Positions 54,253 through 63,717 of a DNA stretch of 64,000 nucleotides are shown piece by piece. The notes beneath the pieces are model-generated. The model was not told the DNA's origin and did no database searches. It saw only the letters and a list, made by a program, of their open reading frames with translations. How positions within the stretch are numbered: position 1 is the stretch's first letter; each line of letters begins with the position of its first letter. This stretch comes from Methanosarcina siciliae T4/M. GTDB lineage: Archaea; Halobacteriota; Methanosarcinia; Methanosarcinales; Methanosarcinaceae. Made by a program: the position numbers and the translations under genes. The stretch lies in contig NZ_CP009506.1 in NCBI RefSeq assembly GCF_000970085.1, forward strand, positions 4,464,001 to 4,528,000. The letters run 5' to 3'.

Positions 54253-55590
54253 GAAACACCTTTTTTCCACCTTCGGCCGTTTAATATTACATGGAATATT
54301 ATATGGAACCGTGTTACGTGAAAAGTCCAGCAAGGCCAGATTTCAAAAAATGAAACTGGAAATTTCTCGAGTTTTACAGGAGACAGAAACAAAAGTAACA
54401 GGAAAGTGATTCTTTCCAACTTAAAATGCACAGTCACCTGAGTTTAATATATTTTCGGAGAATTTACAGCCGAAAATTAAGACAAACGCCGGATACCATA
54501 AAGCAATATCGTCAACCGGTTCTTCAAAAATTATTGATTTGCGTTAAACCATAAGAAAAGAAAATATAAAAAAAGCAGTTTTTGGATCACAAACATTAGT
54601 TTTTTAAGTTACACAATCAATTTCTTTCATTCGGATACCCCGTTAGTTTGCTACGAGGATGAAAAATTCTCAAGGTAACCATTGTTAAATAACTGGGTTA
54701 TTGATAATATTTTTGAAGTAATTATTTATAATCACAGGAGGTTGTAGGATTTACAACTAGCAGAACATTAATCCAATACTTACATCCAATACGTACATTA
54801 TTGCAAAAATGATTTCCTATGTGAGAAATATGGAATATATGGTTACCAGTTTAAAATCGGAGTACATATTTAGAAACTATTTCAAAAAAAACATAAAAAA
54901 TTCAGATTTATCGCATTAGTTCATCGGTGTAAAGTTATGAAAGCATGAAAGCAGCTTCGCAGAGATTTTAATTATCTTACCTTTAAGGTTCAAACTTATT
55001 ATCGTTTTTATTAGGTTTATATCCTGTGACTTAGATAAGTAATTATTGGAAGTAAAGGTGTAAGAGAGTTAAACTCATTGTAACTACATAGCGAACTTAG
55101 AAGGAACAAAAGTTGAGCTTATACTTCCCAGATACTTCCTACATAAGTGCCAGTTAAACCCTGGCTGAAAAAGACAGGGAATAACTAATGCATCAGGAGT
55201 TTATGCGGAAGATGCTGAGAATCGGTATTTTCTGCATAAACTCTAATCCCCTTTAGAAAAAAAGTTATATGATTTTCCCTCTATAAACCCAAAAGTGCTT
55301 CATTGGTCATCGGTTAAGCATTAAATTCTCTTTTTTGTACATGTTTATACAATAAGATCTCTATCTCTTTACCTATGTATCCTCGTCCCCCGGATACTTT
55401 AAAAAACCTCTTTTTGGAATATTTTCCAAACATTGTTAAGGCGAATTGCTAAAGAAACGGCCTTATAGTACATTAACATAAAATTGGTCTTGTAATACTC
55501 TTTTGAGTTTTAACTCTCAGCTTTGGTGTACGTTTGCAGAGCACACTTGCAAGTTTGAAAAGAGAATATTAAACCGCAACACAGAGAACA
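54253..55590. other. Non-coding region, A/T-rich
   Basis: No supported gene on either strand. Possible minus-strand TATA-like sequence near 54285-54305 for the CobN-like gene. A strong inverted repeat lies at 55197-55243. Probably decayed intergenic DNA bordering the transposase relict. Confidence 0.5.
55197..55243. repeat. Inverted repeat
   Basis: GAGTTTATGC and GCATAAACTC pair perfectly around a 27-base loop that can pair further (GGAA/TTTTC). Could be a hairpin RNA or the remains of a mobile element. Confidence 0.6.
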
Positions 55591-55639
55591 CCATTAAAGT
55601 GATTGGTGAACCTGTCAGAGAGTGCTTGGATATATATGC

Positions 55640-55826
55640 CCTTTAAGGGAACTCATCATTGATAACGGAAGTGAATTCGGAGCTCACAGGATCAACAAGA
55701 ATGGTTCATAGGATCTCGAATTTAAAAAGCACATTGAGGAACTTGGAATTAAACCAATACTTGCAAGGAGTAAGACACCTCAGGTTCACGGAAAGATTGA
55801 GAAATTGTTCAATACACATCAATAAT
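55640..55826 (+). pseudogene. Relict DDE transposase (integrase core)
   Basis: One frame reads ELIIDNGSEFGAHR, a stop, then EFKKHIEELGIKPILARSK and TPQVHGKIEKLF: the second D and the E region of an rve/IS481-like transposase. An internal stop, no N-terminus and a premature end show that it is dead. Terminal repeats not found. Confidence 0.75.
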
Positions 55827-56069
55827 TCAGATAGAGTTTGAATTCTTAGAAATTGCCAATCGGGGAAAAATTCAGAATTGGAGTGGGGTTGTTTGGGTGG
55901 CAAAAAAAGGAACAAAATGAAAAAAGTTACAAAGAAAAAAGATTTCAGAACAAAGCAAAAACAGTTCCATGGATTTGTTTCAAAATATGGGCAAAATTGG
56001 GAAATGGGATAGAAACAAGCAATGGCTACTTTGTTGAAGTCCCCAATCTTCCTTATCGTTCTCACATTT

Positions 56070-56192
56070 TCGGGATAACGGTTAGCCTGCCGCTTCAAGG
56101 AGGTCCGAATTCCTTTCCCGGACACACCCTATATCTGGACGTGACCGAGATTCCGCACAGGCTAACCAAACCCCTATGAAAACATAGGAGAA
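56070..56192 (+). ncRNA. Leader RNA module C7 (extra, upstream of the promoter)
   Basis: Outer stem GGTTAGCCTG (56080-56089) with CAGGCTAACC (56158-56167), ten perfect pairs with a sequence unlike the other copies. Core CGCTTCAAGGAGGTCCGAA, GATTCCGCACAG; 3' hairpin CCTATG (56173-56178)/CATAGG (56183-56188) over AGGAG. What follows (AAATAAGATTAGGAAATGAGG) has an ATG but only a short frame. Probably a stranded leader of a lost gene, lying next to a transposase relict. Confidence 0.6.
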
Positions 56193-56536
56193 ATAAGATT
56201 AGGAAATGAGGAAATATAAAATTTTCGTAACTAACAGTAATTCCGACTGTCCTTGATGGAGAAATAAAAGAAGATAATGGCCAGCCATCATAAAAATTTC
56301 AGCGCAAAATTTCGCATTTTATAAATCTCCTCCAACTCTCAAATAGACCAAAGCAGGTAAAATTAAACTGCCATTGAAAATAATGCCGTATATATGATTC
56401 AAAATCTGACTTATTCAGTACTAAAAATTCTGTAAAGTTAGGGAGCTGAAAAAATAGGAAAAGAAAAAATCCAGAAAAACTCTCTAATTTTTTTCGCAAT
56501 TGGAGATATCATTATTAGTAATAAAGCTAAGGGTCA
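56193..56536. other. Non-coding region between C7 and the promoter
   Basis: A/T-rich; no gene supported on either strand. Confidence 0.5.
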
Positions 56537-56557
56537 TTAGCCAAATATTTTTATCTG
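56537..56557 (+). promoter_or_regulatory. Candidate promoter for the 57213 gene
   Basis: TTAGCCAAATATTTTTATCTG, shared box about 660 nt before the start. Confidence 0.5.
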
Positions 56558-56709
56558 TAAGAAAGCTTAACAGTTAACTGTTTGAGAAAGATATTTTTGA
56601 CAAATTCCGAAACTTAAAAAATGAATTTTCATTCCAACTCTTGAAGGTACAGATAAAAAATTTCGGAAATTGAAAAATTTCCGGAACCGTCTTTCCAAAA
56701 TCCTTCAAA

Positions 56710-56835
56710 AAAACGGTTGTTCAAAACGCTTCGAAAAGGTCCGAAACCTCATCCTTTCGCAGCCTTGTGCCTGAAACGCAGAAGGAACTCTTTCGTCCAG
56801 GGCAACCGCCAACCCCATGAAAACACAGGAGGTCT
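56710..56835 (+). ncRNA. Leader RNA module A7
   Basis: Outer stem CGGTTGTTC (56714-56722) with GGGCAACCG (56800-56808), nine pairs including two wobbles; CGCTTCGAAAAGGTCCGAAACC; TCCTT/AAGGA third stem; CTCTTTCGTCCAG; CCCCATGAAAACACAGGAGG; T-rich tract after. Confidence 0.6.
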
Positions 56836-57069
56836 CAAAAAGATAAGGAACTGATGCACATATTTTTTACTTTAGACGACTCCATGCCCAAAACTTCCCT
56901 CTAATAAAAAGGATGTTTGGCATGTCTCCAGAAAAATTTGACGAACATTAAACGTCTTTACCGGAACGGAAATACATTATATTTTTTTGGATTTTAATTC
57001 CATATTCAAGTAGGGAAATATAAAATTCAAAAGAAGTCAAAAAAGCAAGTAGAAAAAAAAGATTAACAG

Positions 57070-57202
57070 GCCGCTCCTGCTCACTTCAAAGGTCCGAAAA
57101 GCTCTTGAAGCAAAAAATTTTGCCCGATCAAAAAATCCCTTAATTTTCAGGCAATCTTGGATTTCCGCGCAGGCTGGCTGAACCCCTATGAGAGAATAGG
57201 AG
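57070..57202 (+). ncRNA. Leader RNA module B7 controlling the 57213 start
   Basis: Outer stem CCTGC (57076-57080)/GCAGG (57169-57173); CACTTCAAAGGTCCGAAAA; third stem TTGCC (57120-57124)/GGCAA (57150-57154), a new sequence at this position; ATTTCCGCGCAGG; hairpin CCTAT (57185-57189)/ATAGG (57196-57200) over AGGAG. Confidence 0.65.
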
Positions 57203-57212
57203 AAACTAAAAT

Positions 57213-60200
57213 ATGAACAAACATACATTGAAAATATTTCTGATTTGTCTAACATTGCTCCTGGTAGCGGCTGCTCAGCCGGTACTGGGCTCCGACTGGG
57301 CTCAGTTCCAGAGAGATGCCTATAACACAGGCATAACTGCAGACAGAGCCCCTATAACTGACCCCGTGAACTCCACACTTTCCTGGGAGTACAAACTGGG
57401 AGGAAACGTTGATTCGGCTCCTATAGTGGCCGGAGACATGATGTATGCTGTGGCGGGTAACAATCACATCTATGCCTTTAACAGGACCACAGGCGGACTT
57501 GTCTGGGAAGAATCCACAAGTGGGGGTCTCGGCTTCCTTATCGGGAATGCAGCAGTTGGAAACGGAACAGTCTTTGTGCCAACATCCAATGGGAAGATTT
57601 TTGCTTTTGACGCGCAAACAGGTAGCTCAAAGTGGAACAAAACCGTAAGCAGCTACACATATAATCAGATTGATACTCCTATTACTTATTCTGACGGCAA
57701 AATCTACTTCGGGGAAGCAATGGGGCAATCCCGGAATTATTTCTGCCTGGACGAAAACGGCAACCAGGTCTGGAGCCGCCCTGCAACGACTAAAGTAAGC
57801 AGTCAGGGGCCCTACTATTGGGCAGGAGCTGCAGTAATCGGGGACTACCTCGTTTATGGAGACAATGACGGACACATTGTTTCCGTGAATAAGGATACAG
57901 GAACTGACATTGCTGAAATAAATGTCTCTGAAGAGTTCGGGGTAGACTGTAAAGAAATCCGGTCCTCAATCCTTTATGTTGAAGACCCGGGAAGAGTCTA
58001 CTTCACGTCTACGGGAGGATACTGCTTTGCTCTTGGTTTTAACCCTGCCGACCCCACCTTTAATACATCCGACAAACACAGTGTAAACATCGCCTATGCC
58101 TCTACCACGACTCCTGCCTATTACAACGGAAGAATATACATAGGTTCGGGAGAAATAATGAAATCCAATGGAAATGGGGTTTATTGCCTTGATGCCGACC
58201 TGACCGGCGTGATCTGGAATTATCCTGTAGGAGGCACAGGGATAGTTCAGTCCTCCCCGGCAATCTCCACATACTACGACAACGGAGACGGGGAAGTCTA
58301 CATATACTTCACGGTAAACGCAAAACCCATAGGAGGCGTGTACTGTCTCAAGGACTTACCCGATTCAACAAGCCCCGAACTTGTATGGAGTTACATCGAA
58401 AGCGGCAAAACGGACTTTTCTCTTCCGGGAGTTGCAATCTCTGACGGCTGGGTCTATTACGGAACCGACAACAAATACATCTTCGGACTCACAACTCCTG
58501 ATTCGCAGGTTCCTGAAGCACCTACCGCTGACTTCAGCGCGTCGCCCGTTTCCGGAGACGCACCTCTAACTGTCAGCTTTACCGATCTTTCCACGGGCGA
58601 TGGAATTACCGCCTGGGCATGGGACTTTGACAACGATGAAAACGTGGACTCGACAGAGCAGAACCCGAGCTACACCTATTCCAATGCAGGAACCTACGCT
58701 GTTAGCCTCAAGGTCACCGGGGAAGGCGGAAGCGACTCTGAAGTAAAAGCTGACTACATCACTGTATCCGAATCATCTACGCCTGTAGAACCGGTTGCTG
58801 CTTTCGCTGCGGATGTAACGAGTGGTACTGCTCCTCTAACCGTTAATTTCACGGATCAATCCACAGGTTCACCTACTTCCTGGGCATGGGACTTTGACAA
58901 CGACGGAAACGATGACTCAAGCGAACAGAGCCCGAGCTATACCTATAACGATACAGGTAGCTATACCGTAAAACTTACTGTCAGCAACGAAAACGGTAGC
59001 GATGCCCTGGAAATTTCGGGAATGATCACAGTTAAAGAAATTGTGATATCCGAGGATACCTGGTACCAGTTCCACAAGGACGCACAGCACAGTGGATATA
59101 GTAGCTCTGATGCTCCTGACAGCGCTAACCTTGCCTGGATTGCCGGGCCTCTTAATGATACGTATTCCCTTGTTCCGAGTTCAAGCGTGGTTATTGCCGA
59201 AGGAATGGTCTTCGGACTATGCAACGGCGCTGTTGATGACTATGGCAACCCTCTGACTTCCGAGGGACAGCTTGTTGCCTTTGACGAGGAAACAGGAGAA
59301 GAAATATGGAATGTAACCGTAATGGCTCCGGAATGGGGTTCATGGTCATGTCCTGCTTACAATGACGGAAAGGTATTCGCATCTGCAGGGAAAAACACTT
59401 ACTGTGTAAATGCTTCTACCGGGGATATTCTATGGACCTTCCAGAACCCGAGTGAACTTGCATCATGTAACGGCGGCCCGGCAATAGGAGATGGAAAGGT
59501 ATTTGCCAGCGACTGGGACGGAGGAAATTATTACTGTCTTGATGAAAACACGGGAGAACTTCTGTGGACTTTCAAGGTAGATGGGCTATATGCACAGTCT
59601 ACTCCTGCTTACAAAGAGGATAGGGTCTATCTTTCGGGATGGACTACCGTAAATGCAGTCTACTGCGTAAATGCAACCACTGGAGAACTGATATGGGAAA
59701 ATGACGAGTTATCAAGCAACCCATGCGGTTCCATAACAGTTACCGATGAAGGTCTGTACCTTTCTATTTACAGTTTCGGGACAGAGGATGGATTCTACAA
59801 GCTTGACCTGAACGACGGACATGAAATATGGGGAAGACCCGATATACCCCCTACGGATTCAACACCAGCTGTGGTAAATGGAAAAGTCTATTTGTCGGCG
59901 GGTACGGCGGGATACAGCGACCTCAATACATATTGCCTTAATGCCTCTGACGGGAAAACAATATGGGTAACGGATTCTTCTGAGAATATAGGAGACTGGG
60001 TATGTTCACCTGCTGTTGCGGATGGAAAAGTCTTTACAGGAGGGGCAGCTGAAGGACTCTTTACAGGCTCATCAACACTCTACGCTTTTGATGCAGAAAC
60101 AGGAACAGTAATATGGAGCTATAAAGGCTGTGGAGGCTCACCGGCAATTGCTGACGATATGGTATTCAGTACAGGAAGCGGAAAACTTTACGCGTTCAAG

Positions 60201-62672
60201 GAAGCCGAAGTATCTCTACCGGAAGCAAACTTCAGCTCCAATGTGAGTTCAGGAAAAGCACCCCTGACTGTAGGCTTCACCGACGAATCAACCGGAGAAG
60301 GCATCACAGACTGGGCATGGGACTTTGAAAACGACGGAAACGTGGATTCCACGGAACAGAACCCGGTCCATACTTACACTGCCGACGGAAATTATACTGT
60401 CAACCTAACAGTTACCAGTGCAGCGGGAAGCGATTCCGAGGTGAAGGATGCATATATTGTTGTTAGCGAATCTCTTCCCGAATCTCCGGTTGCCAACTTT
60501 ACAGCAACGCCTACATCTGGAAATGCCCCACTGACAGTGAACTTTACCGATGCATCAACCGGTACTGTCTCTTCCTATGCATGGGACTTTGACAACGACG
60601 GAAATGTGGATTCCACTGAACAGAGCCCCTCATATATCTATGCTGCAGTCGGTACTTATACTGTCAACCTTACAGTAACCGGGACTGGAGGTAGTGATTC
60701 TGAGGTGAAAGTGGACCTTGTCGAGGTCTCAAAGTCCCTGGTAAATAGTTATTCTACTTCCATGAATAACACCAACCCCGGCGCTCCTGACCCCGCTATA
60801 CCTGGTTTCGTGGGACCTGATGGCGATGGTAAATGCTTGAACAATGGACCTAATAACGTGGTAAACCCCGTATTCCTGGAGTGGGCTTCCGTTGCCGTCG
60901 ATTATTCGCCTGCCAATCAGAGCATCAACCCAAATTTTGCTGACCCCGCCAAGGCTCTTGGCCCTGTGACCGGAAGCAACATGGATATCGTTTCCCTGGG
61001 AGACCTTGAAGAGAGTCAGCTCCTGGCCGGCGAGCAGCCGGGTTCGGTAACTTTCGGATTTGATGTGCCTATTGCTAACGGTGATGGTCCCGACCTGGCT
61101 CTCTTTGAGAATGGTTTCATGAGTGGTTCAGGGATATTTGCCGAGTTAGCCTTCGTGGAGGTATCCACAGATAACATCACCTTTGTGCGTTTCCCAGCGG
61201 CCTCGCTGACGCCTGGTTTGGTGGGAGGTTATGGGACAATTGATCCTACCAATGTGACCAATCTGGTGGGAAAGCATGTCAATGCTTATGGTAATTCGTG
61301 GGGTACACCGTTCGATCTCAGTTGCCTTGAGAACACGACAGAGGTCCTGAACGGTAGTGTGGATCTGAACAATATCAACTACGTGAGAGTAGTCGACATA
61401 CCTGGCAACGGTTTCTTCAAGGATTCTCTTGGAAATCCCATCTACGATGCGTGGGTTACCTGGGGATCCGGAGGTCTGGATCTGGAGGCCGTTGGTGTAA
61501 TTAATACGGCATATTTGCCGGTGTCTGTCGCCGAATTTTCTGTCAATGTGACTTCCGGATATGCCCCATTAACTGTCCAGTTCACCGACCAATCAACTTA
61601 CAGCCCTACTTCCTGGGCGTGGGACTTTGATAATGACGGTTCGATTGACAATACTGAACAGAATCCTTCATTTACCTACACGACTTCAGGAAATTATTCA
61701 GTCAATCTTACGGTCACGAATGCAGCCGGTAGCGACTCGGAAGTAAAGGACGCATATATTGTAGTTAGCGAACCACTTCCTGAAGCTCCGGTTGCAAACT
61801 TCACTGCGACGCCTACTTCTGGAAACGCCCCACTGACAGTAAACTTCACCGATGCATCAACCGGAACTATCTCTTCATATGCATGGGACTTTGATAATGA
61901 CGGCTCGATTGACAGTACTGAGCAGAACCCCTCTCATACGTACACATCAGCCGGAAATTACACTGTAAATCTGACTGTGGAAAATGCTGCCGGAACTGAC
62001 TTTGAGTTAAAAACGGATTACATAGAAGTTTCCGAAGCTTCCGGGTCAACTGTTACTCTCTATTTCGACCCTGAAAATTCCTCAGTTTCAGAAAACGAAT
62101 CCACTGAAATAAATCTCGTTGCCAGCAATTTCCCTGCAGGCCTTTCAGGCTACAACCTGACCGTTGCTCTCGACGACCCGACTGTTGCCGAGATAGTCGA
62201 TATAGAGTACCCTTCCTGGGCTTTGATTACTGAAAACTCTTCCCTGCCAGCGACTTCTATCTACCTGAAAGCTGTTGACGGAGAAGATGCCGTTAAGGAA
62301 GGAGCAGCAGGTGTTGTGCTTGCAACTCTTAAGGTTTCTGGGAAGGAATCAGGATCAGCAAACCTTTCGATAGGAGTTGACCGTCTGGATGACGACTCCG
62401 GAGACACGGTTGAGCCAGCGTTTTTAACAGGGAAAATTGAAGTAACCCTTCTTTCTCCCCTGCCGGATCAGGAATATGCCCCCAGGGACCTTGATGGAGA
62501 CGGACTCTATGAAGACCTCACCGGAAACGGGGAGTTCAGCTTCGTAGATGTAGTGGCATACTTCCACAACATGGACTGGATAGAGGAAAACATGCCGGTG
62601 GAGTATTTCGACTTCAACGGGAACGGAAGGATAGACTTCGATGATGTAGTAGATATGTTTGCAATGATCTGA
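57213..62672 (+). CDS. Two-propeller, six-PKD, cohesin-dockerin surface protein
   Basis: 1819-residue secreted protein. Signal peptide 1-26; propeller 27-430; PKD 435-520 and 525-608; propeller 613-998; PKD 1003-1085 and 1088-1175; conserved surface domain 1178-1433 (NGDGPDLALFENGF, GNPIYDAW, DLEAVGVI) shared with the 16478 protein; PKD about 1437-1520 and 1522-1606; cohesin-like 1611-1746; dockerin 1753-1819. Bases 58231-60433 are nearly identical to 1-2470, with one PKD unit fewer; similarity then stops abruptly within a PKD domain. The upstream ATG in the leader hairpin runs into a stop, which fixes the start here and supports the downstream start in the paralogues. Confidence 0.92.
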   Translation: MNKHTLKIFLICLTLLLVAAAQPVLGSDWAQFQRDAYNTGITADRAPITDPVNSTLSWEYKLGGNVDSAPIVAGDMMYAVAGNNHIYAFNRTTGGLVWEESTSGGLGFLIGNAAVGNGTVFVPTSNGKIFAFDAQTGSSKWNKTVSSYTYNQIDTPITYSDGKIYFGEAMGQSRNYFCLDENGNQVWSRPATTKVSSQGPYYWAGAAVIGDYLVYGDNDGHIVSVNKDTGTDIAEINVSEEFGVDCKEIRSSILYVEDPGRVYFTSTGGYCFALGFNPADPTFNTSDKHSVNIAYASTTTPAYYNGRIYIGSGEIMKSNGNGVYCLDADLTGVIWNYPVGGTGIVQSSPAISTYYDNGDGEVYIYFTVNAKPIGGVYCLKDLPDSTSPELVWSYIESGKTDFSLPGVAISDGWVYYGTDNKYIFGLTTPDSQVPEAPTADFSASPVSGDAPLTVSFTDLSTGDGITAWAWDFDNDENVDSTEQNPSYTYSNAGTYAVSLKVTGEGGSDSEVKADYITVSESSTPVEPVAAFAADVTSGTAPLTVNFTDQSTGSPTSWAWDFDNDGNDDSSEQSPSYTYNDTGSYTVKLTVSNENGSDALEISGMITVKEIVISEDTWYQFHKDAQHSGYSSSDAPDSANLAWIAGPLNDTYSLVPSSSVVIAEGMVFGLCNGAVDDYGNPLTSEGQLVAFDEETGEEIWNVTVMAPEWGSWSCPAYNDGKVFASAGKNTYCVNASTGDILWTFQNPSELASCNGGPAIGDGKVFASDWDGGNYYCLDENTGELLWTFKVDGLYAQSTPAYKEDRVYLSGWTTVNAVYCVNATTGELIWENDELSSNPCGSITVTDEGLYLSIYSFGTEDGFYKLDLNDGHEIWGRPDIPPTDSTPAVVNGKVYLSAGTAGYSDLNTYCLNASDGKTIWVTDSSENIGDWVCSPAVADGKVFTGGAAEGLFTGSSTLYAFDAETGTVIWSYKGCGGSPAIADDMVFSTGSGKLYAFKEAEVSLPEANFSSNVSSGKAPLTVGFTDESTGEGITDWAWDFENDGNVDSTEQNPVHTYTADGNYTVNLTVTSAAGSDSEVKDAYIVVSESLPESPVANFTATPTSGNAPLTVNFTDASTGTVSSYAWDFDNDGNVDSTEQSPSYIYAAVGTYTVNLTVTGTGGSDSEVKVDLVEVSKSLVNSYSTSMNNTNPGAPDPAIPGFVGPDGDGKCLNNGPNNVVNPVFLEWASVAVDYSPANQSINPNFADPAKALGPVTGSNMDIVSLGDLEESQLLAGEQPGSVTFGFDVPIANGDGPDLALFENGFMSGSGIFAELAFVEVSTDNITFVRFPAASLTPGLVGGYGTIDPTNVTNLVGKHVNAYGNSWGTPFDLSCLENTTEVLNGSVDLNNINYVRVVDIPGNGFFKDSLGNPIYDAWVTWGSGGLDLEAVGVINTAYLPVSVAEFSVNVTSGYAPLTVQFTDQSTYSPTSWAWDFDNDGSIDNTEQNPSFTYTTSGNYSVNLTVTNAAGSDSEVKDAYIVVSEPLPEAPVANFTATPTSGNAPLTVNFTDASTGTISSYAWDFDNDGSIDSTEQNPSHTYTSAGNYTVNLTVENAAGTDFELKTDYIEVSEASGSTVTLYFDPENSSVSENESTEINLVASNFPAGLSGYNLTVALDDPTVAEIVDIEYPSWALITENSSLPATSIYLKAVDGEDAVKEGAAGVVLATLKVSGKESGSANLSIGVDRLDDDSGDTVEPAFLTGKIEVTLLSPLPDQEYAPRDLDGDGLYEDLTGNGEFSFVDVVAYFHNMDWIEENMPVEYFDFNGNGRIDFDDVVDMFAMI

Positions 62673-62699
62673 TTGAGGAGAAAAAAGGGACGAAAAAAC

Positions 62700-62752
62700 A
62701 AAGGGAATTGAGAAAAATTTTCTCATATTTCCCACTATTTTTTCCTTTCGTT
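62700..62752 (+). terminator. Hairpin and T-run after 62672
   Basis: GGGAATTGAGAAAAA pairs with TTTTCTCATATTTCCC, followed by CTATTTTTTCC. Confidence 0.55.
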
Positions 62753-62784
62753 TATTTGAAAAACATTTATAGTGTGGTGATTCT

Positions 62785-63684
62785 TTGCAAAAAAGGCCCG
62801 GAGTTTTAATTTCAATAGTTTTAGCTTTTGCGATTCTTCTTTCTATCCTGATCTGTACCGGACTTGCAGAAGCTTCTCCTTCTCTTATAATAGAGCCATC
62901 GAAGGAAATTTCCCTGGGGGCCGGAGAGATCTATGAGCTGTCTCTGAGTGCGGATAGCCTGCCTGAAGGACTTTCTGGTTATAATCTGACCGTGGAACTG
63001 AACGATCCCGATGTCGCTGAAATACAAGCCGTTAACTTTCCCGAGTGGGCGAGTTTGACTGATGTGTCCGAGCTTCCTGCTTCCTCCGTGAAGTTAAAAG
63101 CAGTCGACATCCAGGAAGCCGTAGATGAAGAGGCTGAAGATGTAGAACTTGCAGTCCTTACCTTAAAAGGGCTCGAAGGCGGATCTACCGGAATCACCGT
63201 CACAGTAGACAGAATGGATGACGATTCTGAAAATACGATCATCCTCGAAGGAGCGGAATATCCGAAAGAAGATGACGGAGATTCGGAAGAAGATGATGGA
63301 GATTCGGAAGAAAATACATCTGCTGATGACAATGTCAAAACTTCAGATAGTGTCAAAACTTCAGACCCCCTGAGTCAATCGGACAGTAGCTCCACGTCAG
63401 TAATACAGGAAGATCCTAATGAAACCGCGGAGGAAAGGAAAAACTCCGATGATGAAAACTCCTCCTTAAAAAAGGAGGTAGAAATCTCAAGTTCCGAAAC
63501 TTCCGATAAACAGGATAATCTCATAAACTCTGATGAGGAGGCTGATGAAAGTAAAAATGATACAGGGAACAGTACAGGAACAGGGAACAGTACAGGAAAC
63601 AGTACCCTTCCCGGGTTCGGATTCATTTATTCGATATCAGTTTTCGTTGTTTTTGTGGTAATTCACTCAAGATCAAAAAAATGA
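62785..63684 (+). CDS. Membrane-anchored cohesin-like protein with PGF-type sorting signal
   Basis: 299 residues. Start is TTG with GGTGA four bases upstream; the product begins with a basic end and hydrophobic signal peptide (1-31). Residues 33-160 form a cohesin-like domain (LPEGLSGYNLTVELNDPDVAEI ... VELAVLTLKGLEGG ... TVDRMDDDSEN) homologous to the domain before each dockerin here. A 120-residue acidic, Ser/Thr-rich stalk follows (repeats EDDGDSE, GNSTGTGNSTGNST), then LPGFGF, a hydrophobic helix and SRSKK, which fits PGF-CTERM anchoring. It could be the anchoring scaffold for the dockerin proteins next door; this is inference. Confidence 0.8.
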   Translation: MQKRPGVLISIVLAFAILLSILICTGLAEASPSLIIEPSKEISLGAGEIYELSLSADSLPEGLSGYNLTVELNDPDVAEIQAVNFPEWASLTDVSELPASSVKLKAVDIQEAVDEEAEDVELAVLTLKGLEGGSTGITVTVDRMDDDSENTIILEGAEYPKEDDGDSEEDDGDSEENTSADDNVKTSDSVKTSDPLSQSDSSSTSVIQEDPNETAEERKNSDDENSSLKKEVEISSSETSDKQDNLINSDEEADESKNDTGNSTGTGNSTGNSTLPGFGFIYSISVFVVFVVIHSRSKK

Positions 63685-63717
63685 GAAGATTAAAGGCATT
63701 TTATGGGAAGATTTAAC

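Noticed and set aside
55853..56179. Open frame of 108 codons next to the transposase relict
   Set aside because: It overlaps RNA module C7, has no ribosome binding site and no recognisable domain.
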